A stretch of DNA of 36,078 bases from contig JAUCZK010000025.1 of the NCBI GenBank assembly GCA_030373145.1, positions 1-36,078 of the forward strand, read 5' to 3'. How positions within the stretch are numbered: position 1 is the first letter of the stretch; each line of letters begins with the position of its first letter. The notes below the pieces were generated by a model. The model was given only the letters and a program-made list of their open reading frames with translations, was not told where the DNA came from and did not search any database. This DNA comes from Cyanobium sp. CZS48M. Its GTDB lineage: Bacteria > Cyanobacteriota > Cyanobacteriia > PCC-6307 > Cyanobiaceae. Positions 14,941 to 22,806 of this stretch are shown piece after piece. The translations under genes were made by a program, and so were the position numbers.

Positions 14941-15930
14941 TTATACGACCAGGCTGCCGGAGGCACTGAGAGAGTCGCCCAGCGATCCAGAATGTTGGAT
15001 TGCATTCCACATGAGGGTGCTCAGGTAACGCTCTCCTCCACTCGGCTGAATAACAACAATGCGTTGGCCTTGATACTCCGGCCTCTGTCCTATCTGTACC
15101 CCGGCATAGACTGCCGCTCCAGTTGAAATACCACTCAGAATGCCTTCATCTTGAGCAAGTTGTCGTCCGACTTCATAGGCTTGAGCCTCGGTAACCGTAA
15201 TGATCTCATCGATCAAGTCAACCCTCAAGACATCAGGAATAAAGCCTGCCCCAATGCCCTGAAGATCATGCAGCCCTGCGGGTTGGCCACTGAGTACAGC
15301 ACTATGAGACGGTTCAACAGCTACGATCTTTAAATGAGGATTCTGCTGCTTGAGGTACTGGCCAGCTCCCGTTAGAGTGCCGCCAGTTCCGACACCGACG
15401 ACGAAAACTCCCAAAGAGCCATCCGTGTCCTCCCAGATTTCTGGCCCAGTGGTTTCGTAGTGAATTTTGGGGTTGGCAGGGTTGCTGAATTGATGTGGTG
15501 AAAAAGCATTTGTCAACGTACTCAGAAGATAATTAGCATGAGAGATTGCCCCTGCCATATCAGCTTCAGCAGCGGTTAAAATAACCTCAGCCCCATAGGC
15601 GCGCACAATCTGCTGCCGCTCTCTGCTCATATTTTCGGGCATTGTCAAAATTAAGCGATATCCTCTTGCCGCACAGACCATTGCTAGCCCAATTCCGGTA
15701 TTCCCAGATGTTGCTTCAACGATGGTGGAGATCCCTGGTTGAATCAACCCCGCTTTTTCCGCCTCAAGAATCATGCTTGCCGCGATTCGATCTTTTACCG
15801 ACTGGGCAGGATTAAGGCCCTCAAGCTTTAATACGATGTCTGCGGCACAGCCCCACCGCTGCGGCAGCCGTTGGAGCTGGACCAGAGGCGTGTGGCCAAT
15901 TACTTCAAGCACACTGGGATAGATCTTCAT
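14941..15930 (-). CDS. cysK: Cysteine synthase (O-acetylserine sulfhydrylase)
   Basis: A PLP enzyme that makes cysteine from O-acetylserine and sulfide. The 329 residues cover the whole family: VIGHTPLVQLQRL, the PLP lysine K46 in NPAQSVKDRIA (usual NPAGSVKDR), the substrate loop EATSGNTGIGLA, GVGTGGTLTGAG and the C-terminal PLP-phosphate/serine region GERYLST. Codon use is less GC-rich than in neighbours such as cydB. It begins 18 nt after the stop of the CNB-AAA-polyferredoxin gene, with AGGAA ahead of the ATG, so the two are one operon. It could act as a sulfide-assimilating isoform alongside the SQR cluster. Confidence 0.94.
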   Translation of the reverse strand: MKIYPSVLEVIGHTPLVQLQRLPQRWGCAADIVLKLEGLNPAQSVKDRIAASMILEAEKAGLIQPGISTIVEATSGNTGIGLAMVCAARGYRLILTMPENMSRERQQIVRAYGAEVILTAAEADMAGAISHANYLLSTLTNAFSPHQFSNPANPKIHYETTGPEIWEDTDGSLGVFVVGVGTGGTLTGAGQYLKQQNPHLKIVAVEPSHSAVLSGQPAGLHDLQGIGAGFIPDVLRVDLIDEIITVTEAQAYEVGRQLAQDEGILSGISTGAAVYAGVQIGQRPEYQGQRIVVIQPSGGERYLSTLMWNAIQHSGSLGDSLSASGSLVV

Positions 15931-15948
15931 GGGATTCCTAAAGGGTGG

Positions 15949-18615
15949 TTAAACAAAGAGCCAAAAGCCACCAATCGTCAGTACAACCATTAATCCAAGA
16001 TGAGGCAAGTTGCTCAGCAGCGTCCGTTGGGTGATTCGGAGCAGCGGATAGATACTGAACACCAGTGCCGCTAGCAACGTTACGCCCTGCATGAAGGCTG
16101 CTACATCAGCGCTCCAGGTGAGAATGGGAAGGCCAACTCCGCTGAAACCCAGGGTGCGAGCCAGAACTGGCAGGATCTTCCCTGCTTCGGTCATCGCAGC
16201 GGGCACATAATGAGCCAGATTAAGAGCCAGTGTAAACGGAAGGTATGCATAGATGGCCGTGAGGTAGGGAGGTTGTCCCGGGTCAAGCTGTCGAGCTAGC
16301 GAATGGGTCAGATAGGTCGCCAGTGCCGGAAGACTCAGCAAAGCCAGAGCAATCGCAGCGCTGCTCCAAAAGTGGTGGGCATCGACTGGGACAGAGGGAT
16401 ATCCAATTACAGCCAGGATTCTTTGGCTGTGATGCATCAGTACGCCGCCCAAAAGCAGCAATAGCAGGGCCACTTCAGCCCAGAATCCCTGGTGGTTCTC
16501 TAGCAGATCTGAAGTGGGAAAACGAAGATTAAATTGCACCGAACGATGGGGACAGGCTTTCAAGCAGGTCATGCACAAAACACAGTCACGATTATCTTGA
16601 AGTTGTGCAGGGTGTGAATAAAGCGGACAACCCCCTGTCGCCTGTCCTTCACTTGAAAGAGCGTCTGCAAATTCTACTGTGGTGGCATCACTGCCCTTGA
16701 AGCACCCAAAGGTGCTGCATTGGCTGCCACACACCTGCTGAGATGAGCGCAACTCAAGCATACCGAGCTTGGCAAACATGCCATTCATGCCGCCGATGGG
16801 GCAAAGATAACGGCACCACAGACGTCGTTCATAGATCAGACTACAAATCACAGCACCCGCTGTGATTGCCAACAGCAGCCAGGCTGAGAGATAGGCACTA
16901 TTGGGTAAGTCCCAAAGCTTTTCCCATAGATAAATCACCACAAAACCGCAGAATAGTGCCCACGCCCCCCAGCGATTGAGCCATTGAGTTGGCCACGGCA
17001 GCTGCTGGCGAGGGAATAACCACAGCGAGGCACGCCGCAACCATTCCGCAGTAATCATGAAAGGACAGACGGCACACCATAGGCGGCCAATGAATATAAA
17101 AAGCAGCAAGTAACCAGGCCACCACCAGGCCCAGAAGAAATTCAATGTCACACTGCTATCTCGTGTTTGCGGTCCCAGGAATCCAGCCAAGGTTACCGGC
17201 AAAAATAGCGCCATCATCACAATCCACAGACCTTCGGGGTACCAGCGGCTCAGCAACAGACTTCGCAGCCAGGGAATCTGAGTCAACAGATCGACCCGGA
17301 AGGCATTTTTTGCCGACTGTACCGACCAAAGAGCCTGCTCTGGAATCAGAATCTGCTCGATAGGGGTCATGGTTACCGCACGGTTGATAATCGCCGCTAG
17401 CTCCGTGAGATTGCCGGGGTAGGCATAGCTGATAAGGCGGCGCAGATCTGACTGAGCGAGGGTCATCAGTGGACGATTCTGAGCATAGCAAAACTGGATG
17501 AGAAAGTGGTTGGCAAAGGCTGGAATATCGGGTCGTCGCTGCGAGAGGCTAAACAGTTTTATTTCCATACCATTAACCCCTGATAGCATCAACTTCTCTG
17601 GAGACGCGTAGATGATTCGCACCCACGACTGAACAATCTTGGGGATTTCGTTCGGCACAGCATTGAGCTGAATATGCCTGGTATTGCAATAGTTGGCTAC
17701 ACGAGTCTGATCTTCCTCGCTGAGAGCCTGAAAATTGCATAGCAGCAACGTTCCGCGTTCCATCAGTTCAATCAGCCCGGCTTTATGGCCATCACGGCCA
17801 AACAAAAGGTCAGTGTTGACAATGCCATTTGCTGATTGAGGTAGATGCGCACAGTCCAGCTCCGCAAATGGTTCGTCTACCAGGCCAGAGCGACTATGAA
17901 TCAGCCCGGCCACGAACGTTTTGCCGGAGCCTTTCGGCCCTTGAAGGCCGACAGGCTGGAGCGTCGCGGCAGCCTGATCAATTTTGTCGTTCAACTTCTG
18001 GCTAAATTTGCTGCTGCCCAGGATGGACTCACCAGCGGGGACTGCGCAGATGTAATCCCGCAACCCCTGAATACGTTGTTGCTCCCAGGCGATACGGGTG
18101 CTGAAGGTATTGAGGTCCTGGGCCAGCAAGGTGTTGAATAGGTGCTCCATCTCAGCGTACTGATGCAAGAGCTGTCGTAACTGATGCTGGGGCAAGAACC
18201 AGATCTCGCTGGCTGTGAGCGCGATTGCCTGGGTCTGGTGCTGGACGCTGCCTGTTTTGGCCAGGAGTGATACGTAGCCAAAAAGCTCACCTGCGCTGCG
18301 CTGGCGAATGAGTGATTGACCGATAGGTGAAAGTCGATAAATTCCAACGGCCCCCCACTTCAGCAGATACAGCCCTAGGGATGATTGACCTTCACTGTAG
18401 ATCAGCGTCCCTGCTTCAGCCTTTAGCAGGTACAGCGAGCGAGCCAACTCTTCCCGGACTAAGTCGGGTAGACGCCCCCACAGACGATGGAATTGCAGCC
18501 ATTTCGAACACTCTTCAATGAGATCCAGGTCCTGGACGGGTAATCCCACAAGGCCCATTCCCAAGGGGGGATGATCGAGGTCGGTGAGGTTTGGAGAGGA
18601 AGAGAGGTCAACCAT
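15949..18615 (-). CDS. CNB domain-AAA-membrane polyferredoxin fusion
   Basis: An 888-residue fusion. Residues about 36-170 form a Crp-like cyclic-nucleotide-binding domain (GTLIYSEGQSSLGLYLLKWG, RSAGELFGYVSLL). Residues about 198-430 resemble the AAA domain of sigma-54 activators: Walker A GPKGSGKT at 226-233, but Walker B is GTLLLCNF without the acidic pair and the GAFTGA loop is missing. From about 460 a NapH/NosR-like membrane polyferredoxin follows: LWCAVCPF (512-519), LWCRYLCPIGG (599-609), a CxxxCxxxxC cluster (629-638) and a 4Fe-4S motif C678-C681-C684-C688, then more helices. No HTH is present. It probably couples a cytosolic signal to membrane electron transfer, not to transcription. 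Composition is less GC-rich than its neighbours. Confidence 0.85.
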   Translation of the reverse strand: MVDLSSSPNLTDLDHPPLGMGLVGLPVQDLDLIEECSKWLQFHRLWGRLPDLVREELARSLYLLKAEAGTLIYSEGQSSLGLYLLKWGAVGIYRLSPIGQSLIRQRSAGELFGYVSLLAKTGSVQHQTQAIALTASEIWFLPQHQLRQLLHQYAEMEHLFNTLLAQDLNTFSTRIAWEQQRIQGLRDYICAVPAGESILGSSKFSQKLNDKIDQAAATLQPVGLQGPKGSGKTFVAGLIHSRSGLVDEPFAELDCAHLPQSANGIVNTDLLFGRDGHKAGLIELMERGTLLLCNFQALSEEDQTRVANYCNTRHIQLNAVPNEIPKIVQSWVRIIYASPEKLMLSGVNGMEIKLFSLSQRRPDIPAFANHFLIQFCYAQNRPLMTLAQSDLRRLISYAYPGNLTELAAIINRAVTMTPIEQILIPEQALWSVQSAKNAFRVDLLTQIPWLRSLLLSRWYPEGLWIVMMALFLPVTLAGFLGPQTRDSSVTLNFFWAWWWPGYLLLFIFIGRLWCAVCPFMITAEWLRRASLWLFPRQQLPWPTQWLNRWGAWALFCGFVVIYLWEKLWDLPNSAYLSAWLLLAITAGAVICSLIYERRLWCRYLCPIGGMNGMFAKLGMLELRSSQQVCGSQCSTFGCFKGSDATTVEFADALSSEGQATGGCPLYSHPAQLQDNRDCVLCMTCLKACPHRSVQFNLRFPTSDLLENHQGFWAEVALLLLLLGGVLMHHSQRILAVIGYPSVPVDAHHFWSSAAIALALLSLPALATYLTHSLARQLDPGQPPYLTAIYAYLPFTLALNLAHYVPAAMTEAGKILPVLARTLGFSGVGLPILTWSADVAAFMQGVTLLAALVFSIYPLLRITQRTLLSNLPHLGLMVVLTIGGFWLFV

Positions 18616-19056
18616 GCTCTCATTCTAATGGCTTTCAGTCTCAACAATAAACTGTTGTTGTAAAGTCGGTCATTTGTTCATGACTTGACTCGTCTTTAAT
18701 CAAACCAGGCCCCAACTGTTCTTTCACAGCCTCGGGATGCCGGTATGTCTCATCTGGACATGCCAATGCTCATGGATTTATCCTATGCGTCCTGTCGATG
18801 GGAAAGAGTCGCGAACAGCGCAGCAGATCGTCTATCTCCTGGGATCCAATTCGAGCGGTCGCAGCCGTACCTGGAGCTCTGCCCGCTGCTTCCCCAGCTT
18901 GGGAGGAAGCGCTTCGGCAGTGGCGCCATGGGGCAGCCCAAGACCCAGCAGCAGGGCCACCAGGTCACGCCAGCGGCGACTGAAAAGGTGTGGGCCATCG
19001 GCTCGTGGATCGATCGTGCCATCACCAGCGCCACCTCCACGCCCCTAGTCACCCCT
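18616..19056. other. Intergenic region between fusion gene and ZIP operon
   Basis: The left half (18616-18800) is AT-rich, holds CAACA-N7-GTTG-type and TTGTTCATGA-containing short palindromes, and is probably the promoter region of the 888-residue gene on the minus strand. The right half is GC-rich and contains the short remnant at 18832-18960. The composition shift near 18830 looks like the right border of the lower-GC block. Confidence 0.5.
18832..18960 (-). pseudogene. Possible truncated exported protein downstream of ZIP
   Basis: A GC-rich open frame reads RRWRDLVALLLGLGLPHGAT, then AEALPPKLGKQRAELQVRLR and PLELDPRR to a TAG. It looks like the N-terminus of an exported protein (basic residues, hydrophobic core, AxA site) that stops abruptly where composition changes. 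A GTG at 18960 is the only conventional start; an ATG may have been lost. It would be the third gene of the ZIP operon, cut off by insertion of the neighbouring block. This is inference from position and composition; the fragment is short. Confidence 0.3.
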
Positions 19057-19827
19057 TCAGCGGGCAAGAGCCATCATCAACAGAAGCCCCGCGCTGAACC
19101 AGCCGAAGCCCAGGCCGGCGTCACGCAGGCTGCGGGCAGCCTTGATCTCCGGCACCAGATCAGACGCGGCGATGTAGAGGAAATTGCCGCAGGCGAACAG
19201 CACCAGGCCAGCCACGGACAAGGACTGGGAGATCAGCCAGGCGAGCACCGCTCCAAGCGGAAAGGTGAGGGCCGAGATGAGATTCCAGCGCAGAGCCAAT
19301 CGGGCGCTCCAGCCGCTGTGTACCAGGATTGCGAAATCGCCCAGCTCCTGGGGCACCTCATGGGCTACAGCGGCCACATACGCCGCCACCCCGGCCGCAG
19401 GGTTCATCAGAAAGGTGCTGGCGATGCCCAGTCCACCGATGAAGTTGTGCAGGGCATCCCCCAGCAGGATCAGGATGGCGACGGGTTGCCGCGACCGGCC
19501 AGCAGCGTGGGGAGACATGCCGCTCTGACCCGTGTTGCGGTGGGAGTGGTGCCATTGCAGAAACTGCTCCAGAGCCAGAAAGGTCATGAAGCCGCCGGCG
19601 ATGTAAAGGCTGCCGCGGCGGGGGGGCATCGCCTCCATGCCCTCCGGCAACATGTGAAACAGCGCCCCGCCCAGCAGCGAACCCGCCGCCAGTGACACCA
19701 GGGGCAGCAGCATTTGCTGCAGCCGCCTGGGGGGAAGCAGGAGGGTGAGGGCGCCCACCATGGCCACCAGGCTCATCAGCAGCCCACCCACCAGGATCCA
19801 GGCCAGGCTGCTCAGATCCGCCACCAC
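19057..19827 (-). CDS. ZIP-family divalent metal transporter
   Basis: A 256-residue transporter for zinc, iron or manganese in the inner membrane. The paired metal-site motifs are present: GDALHNFIGGLGIA in helix 4 and VAHEVPQELGDFAILVHSG in helix 5. A loop with HHSHRNTGQSGMSPHAAG between helices 3 and 4 is the usual His-bearing variable region. Eight helices are apparent. The GTG at 19827 (VVADLSSLAWILVGG) overlaps the end of the upstream four-helix gene by 16 nt, indicating coupling; the longer frame from 19986 lies mostly inside that gene. Metal specificity is not determinable. Confidence 0.92.
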   Translation of the reverse strand: MVADLSSLAWILVGGLLMSLVAMVGALTLLLPPRRLQQMLLPLVSLAAGSLLGGALFHMLPEGMEAMPPRRGSLYIAGGFMTFLALEQFLQWHHSHRNTGQSGMSPHAAGRSRQPVAILILLGDALHNFIGGLGIASTFLMNPAAGVAAYVAAVAHEVPQELGDFAILVHSGWSARLALRWNLISALTFPLGAVLAWLISQSLSVAGLVLFACGNFLYIAASDLVPEIKAARSLRDAGLGFGWFSAGLLLMMALAR

Positions 19828-20249
19828 GCCCAGGCCTGCTGGTTGATCAGCAGACCGATCAGGGCGAGAACAGACATCAGAACCACCTGATCGGTCCGGG
19901 AATCGGGGATGCGGATGTCGGCCACCAGGTGGATCAGATTGGTGAGCGTATAGACAACGCTGAACCAGAACTGGACGGCGCGCCATGGCGGGCTGGCACT
20001 CCAGCCGGCCGGATCTGCAATGGCGTGAATCGCCACCAGCAGAGCTCCCACCGGCAGCAGGAAATAGAACAGCATCGCCAGAAACAGGCGCGGCACCCGC
20101 CCTGGTGCCACCTGGCTCTTGATCTCCACGGACAGACCGTGGAACAGGGGCATCAGCCCCAGCTCCACGTGGAACAGCATCACCAGCAGCCAGGCGGCCC
20201 AGAGACCGGACAGTCGCACGGCATAGCCGAAAGAGGCGGCTTCAGCCAT
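19812..20249 (-). CDS. Four-helix membrane protein upstream of ZIP
   Basis: A 145-residue hydrophobic protein with four predicted helices (LWAAWLLVMLFHVELGLMPL, LAMLFYFLLPVGALLVAIHA, FWFSVVYTLTNLIHLVADI, VVLMSVLALIGLLINQQAW). Histidines in FHVELGLMPLFHGLSVE and LIHLVADIRIPDSR lie near helix ends and could bind metal or heme. I do not recognise the family. It is cotranscribed with and overlaps the ZIP gene, so it is probably an accessory of the transporter. The start at 20249 overlaps the stop region of a short upstream ORF. Confidence 0.7.
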   Translation of the reverse strand: MAEAASFGYAVRLSGLWAAWLLVMLFHVELGLMPLFHGLSVEIKSQVAPGRVPRLFLAMLFYFLLPVGALLVAIHAIADPAGWSASPPWRAVQFWFSVVYTLTNLIHLVADIRIPDSRTDQVVLMSVLALIGLLINQQAWAWWRI

Positions 20250-20319
20250 CGATCCCAATCCCCATCGCGGGGGTGGGGCAGGTGGTGTTGCGGGAGAGTC
20301 TGCAGCACACATCCAGCAT
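20242..20319 (-). CDS. Possible leader peptide, 25 aa
   Basis: A strong Shine-Dalgarno (AAGGAGG) lies 8 nt before an ATG that opens MLDVCCRLSRNTTCPTPAMG and stops at 20242, so its last codons overlap the start codon of the four-helix gene. Such a short cysteine-containing ORF ending across the next start suggests a leader peptide coupling translation to the ZIP operon. A longer form could begin at 20358 but has no ribosome binding site. Confidence 0.38.
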   Translation of the reverse strand: MLDVCCRLSRNTTCPTPAMGIGIDG

Positions 20320-20462
20320 CCTCATGACCTCCTTGGCAACAGGGAAAGATAATTGCATTGTGAAGGGTTTCTGGTGTTGCGGTTGATCGGCAGATCCACC
20401 CGTCAGAGTCGGAATGGGCGGGAGCGTCCATGGCGCTCCGATCGACGGCATCGATCCAGCGT

Positions 20463-20909
20463 TCAGCCAAGCGAGCTGAGCTCGATGCGCTTGCCCACCG
20501 ACTCCGGCAGGTTGCGCGAGATGGGGCAGAGCTTCATGCGCTCCTGCATGTAGGCGATGGCGTCGGCATCGGCGAGGCCCCGTTCCTGTTCGGAAGCACT
20601 GGCATCGAGGCGGATGCGGAAGTCACCCTCCACGCCGGCCACGATCCAGTCGCTGCTGGTGGTGATGAGGAAGTCGGCCTCCACCTGTTGCAGCGGGATG
20701 GCCTTCTCCCTGGCATTGGCAACGAGATAGAAGTGCTGGCAGAGCAGCAGTGAGATCAGATAGAGGCGGAAGCCCGGCATGGTGAGGCTGAGTTGCTGGG
20801 GTTCCCAGGCGCCGGAATCGGTGAGGAACTCCACCACCAGGCCCTCGGTGGCCCGATCAGGAGCAAGGTGGCTGCTGTGCAGCCTGAACTGAAACGTGCG
20901 TTCGGCCAT
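20463..20909 (-). CDS. OsmC-family peroxiredoxin-like protein
   Basis: A 148-residue OsmC/Ohr-fold protein. The two conserved redox cysteines are C57 in SLLLCQHFYLVANARE, inside the central helix, and C128 in MKLCPISRNLP. The strand-rich N-terminus and the EADFLITTSSDWIVAGVEGDF region fit the fold. Family members reduce organic peroxides or act on persulfides and thiols. The start at 20909 was chosen since the longer frame overlaps the rhodanese gene. It is the last gene of the persulfide dioxygenase-rhodanese operon, so a role in handling reactive sulfur species is a reasonable inference. Confidence 0.82.
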   Translation of the reverse strand: MAERTFQFRLHSSHLAPDRATEGLVVEFLTDSGAWEPQQLSLTMPGFRLYLISLLLCQHFYLVANAREKAIPLQQVEADFLITTSSDWIVAGVEGDFRIRLDASASEQERGLADADAIAYMQERMKLCPISRNLPESVGKRIELSSLG

Positions 20910-20958
20910 GGTGCCTGGAACGGGGTGACGGTGAAGGGACGGGATCATTGGTCCTGAA

Positions 20959-21489
20959 TTACATCGCCACCCGGTTCCAGGGCATGGCGGCCAGCAGACG
21001 CGCCATGCCGCAGAAGCCGCTGATACCGGCGAAGGTGAGCCCAGCGCCCACGAATCCACTCAGCCAGATCCAGCCCGGGGCTACCGTCTGGCTCAGGATC
21101 ACCCCCAGCAGCACCAGGCTGCCGGCCGCGATCTGCACCTGGCGCATCAGCGGCAACGGTGCCCCCTTGAGCTTGCGTACGGAAAAACCAGCCTGCTGCC
21201 AAGCGGGCACGCCACCCATCAGGTCGGCAACCGGGTGGGGATGGCCCTGCTGGAGAAGTTGGCTTAATGCCTTGGCGCTGCGGTTGCCGCTCTGGCAGAC
21301 CAGCACGAGCGGTCCGCTAGGGAGACCGGCCTGGGTGATGCGCGAGAGGGGAACGTTGAGGCTGCCGGTGATGTGGCCGGAGGCGAATTCCATCGGTTCG
21401 CGCACATCAATCACCGTGACGTCGCGGGCAGCCAACTGGTCGGCCAGATCGTGGGCACTGATACGGGTGTGGGTAGCGGTGGTGGTCAT
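20959..21489 (-). CDS. Rhodanese domain fused to DUF2892 membrane anchor
   Basis: Residues 8-105 form a single rhodanese domain with the active-site loop CQSGNRS (C65), which carries a persulfide in sulfur transfer. Residues about 112-170 are a two-helix DUF2892 segment (IAAGSLVLLGVILSQ, FVGAGLTFAGISGFCGMARLL) that fixes the domain to the membrane. This architecture is common next to sulfide-oxidation genes. It lies 38 nt downstream of the persulfide dioxygenase gene and 49 nt upstream of the OsmC-like gene. The rhodanese domain would face the cytosol if the N-terminus stays inside. Confidence 0.9.
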   Translation of the reverse strand: MTTTATHTRISAHDLADQLAARDVTVIDVREPMEFASGHITGSLNVPLSRITQAGLPSGPLVLVCQSGNRSAKALSQLLQQGHPHPVADLMGGVPAWQQAGFSVRKLKGAPLPLMRQVQIAAGSLVLLGVILSQTVAPGWIWLSGFVGAGLTFAGISGFCGMARLLAAMPWNRVAM

Positions 21490-21527
21490 GAATCTCAGCG
21501 GGAGGGGTTAGAAGGGCTTGGAAGGAC

Positions 21528-22649
21528 TCAGGCCTGGACGGCACCGTCGAGCGGGTACCCCTCCGCCGCCCAGCGGTTCAGCCCGCCGCGGAGGTTGGCG
21601 ACCTGCTGGCGGCCGGCCTTGAGCAGCTGCTGGGTGGCCAGCGCCGAGCGGCTGCCTGAATGGCAGACCACCACCAGTGGGCAATCGACGGGGATCTCCG
21701 TGGAGCGGCTCTCGAGCTCCGGCAGCGGAATCAGCAGGCTGCCGGCCACCCGGCCGTCCGGTCCGTTGAATTCCTCGGAGGAGCGCACGTCGAGCACGGT
21801 GACATCGTTTTGATGGGCAGCCACCCAAGCCGGCGTGAGTTCGGGCAGGCCGGCATAGCTGCGAGCCAGGGGCGCCCAGACAGGAGCGATGGACGATTCG
21901 CGGGGCTTGCCGGAGCGCATGTTGCCGGGAAGGGCCTCGGCAATCTTGTGGGGATGGGGGAGTTTCATGTTCTCCATATGCCCCACGAAATCCCGCTCGG
22001 TGGCGTTGCCGCCCAGCCTGGCGTTGAAGGCCTTCTCTTCGGCCACGGACGTGACGGCGCGGCCGGTGTAATCGTGGCCTGGGTAGAGCAGGCAGCTGTC
22101 GGGCAGGGAGAGGATCTGCTCGGTGATCGAGTTCCACAGGGTGTGGGCATTGCCCTGCTGGAAGTCGCAGCGGCCGCAGCCCCGCACCAGCAGAGCATCG
22201 CCGCTGAAGGCCATCGACTGGTCGTCGAGCACGAAGGTGAGGCACCCCTCGGTGTGGCCTGGGGTGGCGCGCACCTCCACGGAGCGGCCCCCGAAGGCCA
22301 CCCGATCCCCATGGGCCAGGGGCTGGGTGACGTTCTCGGCGCGGGCGGCGACGGCCAGGCCGATGGCACAGCCGGTGGCCTCGTGCATCAGCCAGCTGCC
22401 CGTCACGTGGTCGGCATGGGCGTGGGTGTCGATCGAGGCCACCAAATCAATGCCCAGCTCGCGGATCAGGGACAGGTCGCGGCCGTGCTGCTCGAAGACC
22501 GTGTCGATGATCACCCCCTTGCGGGTGGGCACATCGGCCAGCAGGTAGGTGAAGGTGCCGGTGTCGGCATCGAACAACTGCCGGAACAGCAGGGGGGCGC
22601 CACCGGCGGCGGCGGCCAGGGAGAGGGCAGGTGCGGGAGCGACGGCCAT
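21528..22649 (-). CDS. Persulfide dioxygenase (ETHE1-like)-rhodanese fusion
   Basis: A 373-residue bifunctional enzyme. The N-terminal metallo-beta-lactamase domain has the ETHE1 iron site: THAHADH (H76, H78, D80, H81), PGHTEG (H132), FSGDALL (D151) and PGHDY (H192), plus RGCGRCDFQQGNA typical of persulfide dioxygenases, which oxidise glutathione persulfide to sulfite. Residues about 270-370 form a rhodanese domain with C329 in CHSGSRS that can move sulfur between persulfide, sulfite and thiosulfate. The ATG at 22649 is used; the longer frame runs into the divergent arsR region. It is the first gene of the operon continuing with rhodanese-DUF2892 and OsmC. Confidence 0.93.
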   Translation of the reverse strand: MAVAPAPALSLAAAAGGAPLLFRQLFDADTGTFTYLLADVPTRKGVIIDTVFEQHGRDLSLIRELGIDLVASIDTHAHADHVTGSWLMHEATGCAIGLAVAARAENVTQPLAHGDRVAFGGRSVEVRATPGHTEGCLTFVLDDQSMAFSGDALLVRGCGRCDFQQGNAHTLWNSITEQILSLPDSCLLYPGHDYTGRAVTSVAEEKAFNARLGGNATERDFVGHMENMKLPHPHKIAEALPGNMRSGKPRESSIAPVWAPLARSYAGLPELTPAWVAAHQNDVTVLDVRSSEEFNGPDGRVAGSLLIPLPELESRSTEIPVDCPLVVVCHSGSRSALATQQLLKAGRQQVANLRGGLNRWAAEGYPLDGAVQA

Positions 22650-22775
22650 GGATGATCGATCACCAACTGCTATGAGCTTAACCGCATAAAGCGCTGCAAG
22701 GCAATTTCCACCCAGGCCGGCCGTGGCTCGTCGCAGGGGTGGAGCCGGCGGGGGCCATCGATGCCTGCTTACGTG

Positions 22776-22796
22776 CATAATGTCTCTAGCGTCATA
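22776..22796. promoter_or_regulatory. Candidate ArsR operator, copy 1
   Basis: A 21-bp element beginning CATAATGTCTCT and ending GCGTCATA in the divergent region between the persulfide dioxygenase operon and arsR. It recurs, inverted, at 29244-29264 with 18 of 21 identities, in front of psbA and a DUF3122-like gene. Its position 11 bp before the arsR start fits an autoregulatory operator. The CATAAT hexamer could also serve as a -10 box for arsR. Confidence 0.6.
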
Positions 22797-22806
22797 CAGC
22801 ATTGCC

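Noticed and set aside
16600-18100. Annotation of the 888-residue protein as a sigma-54-dependent transcription activator
   Set aside because: No GAFTGA loop, no acidic Walker B and no HTH are present, and cyanobacteria lack sigma-54.
21660-22655. Plus-strand frame of 331 residues opposite the persulfide dioxygenase
   Set aside because: Gly/His-rich antisense shadow of a gene with complete metal-site motifs.
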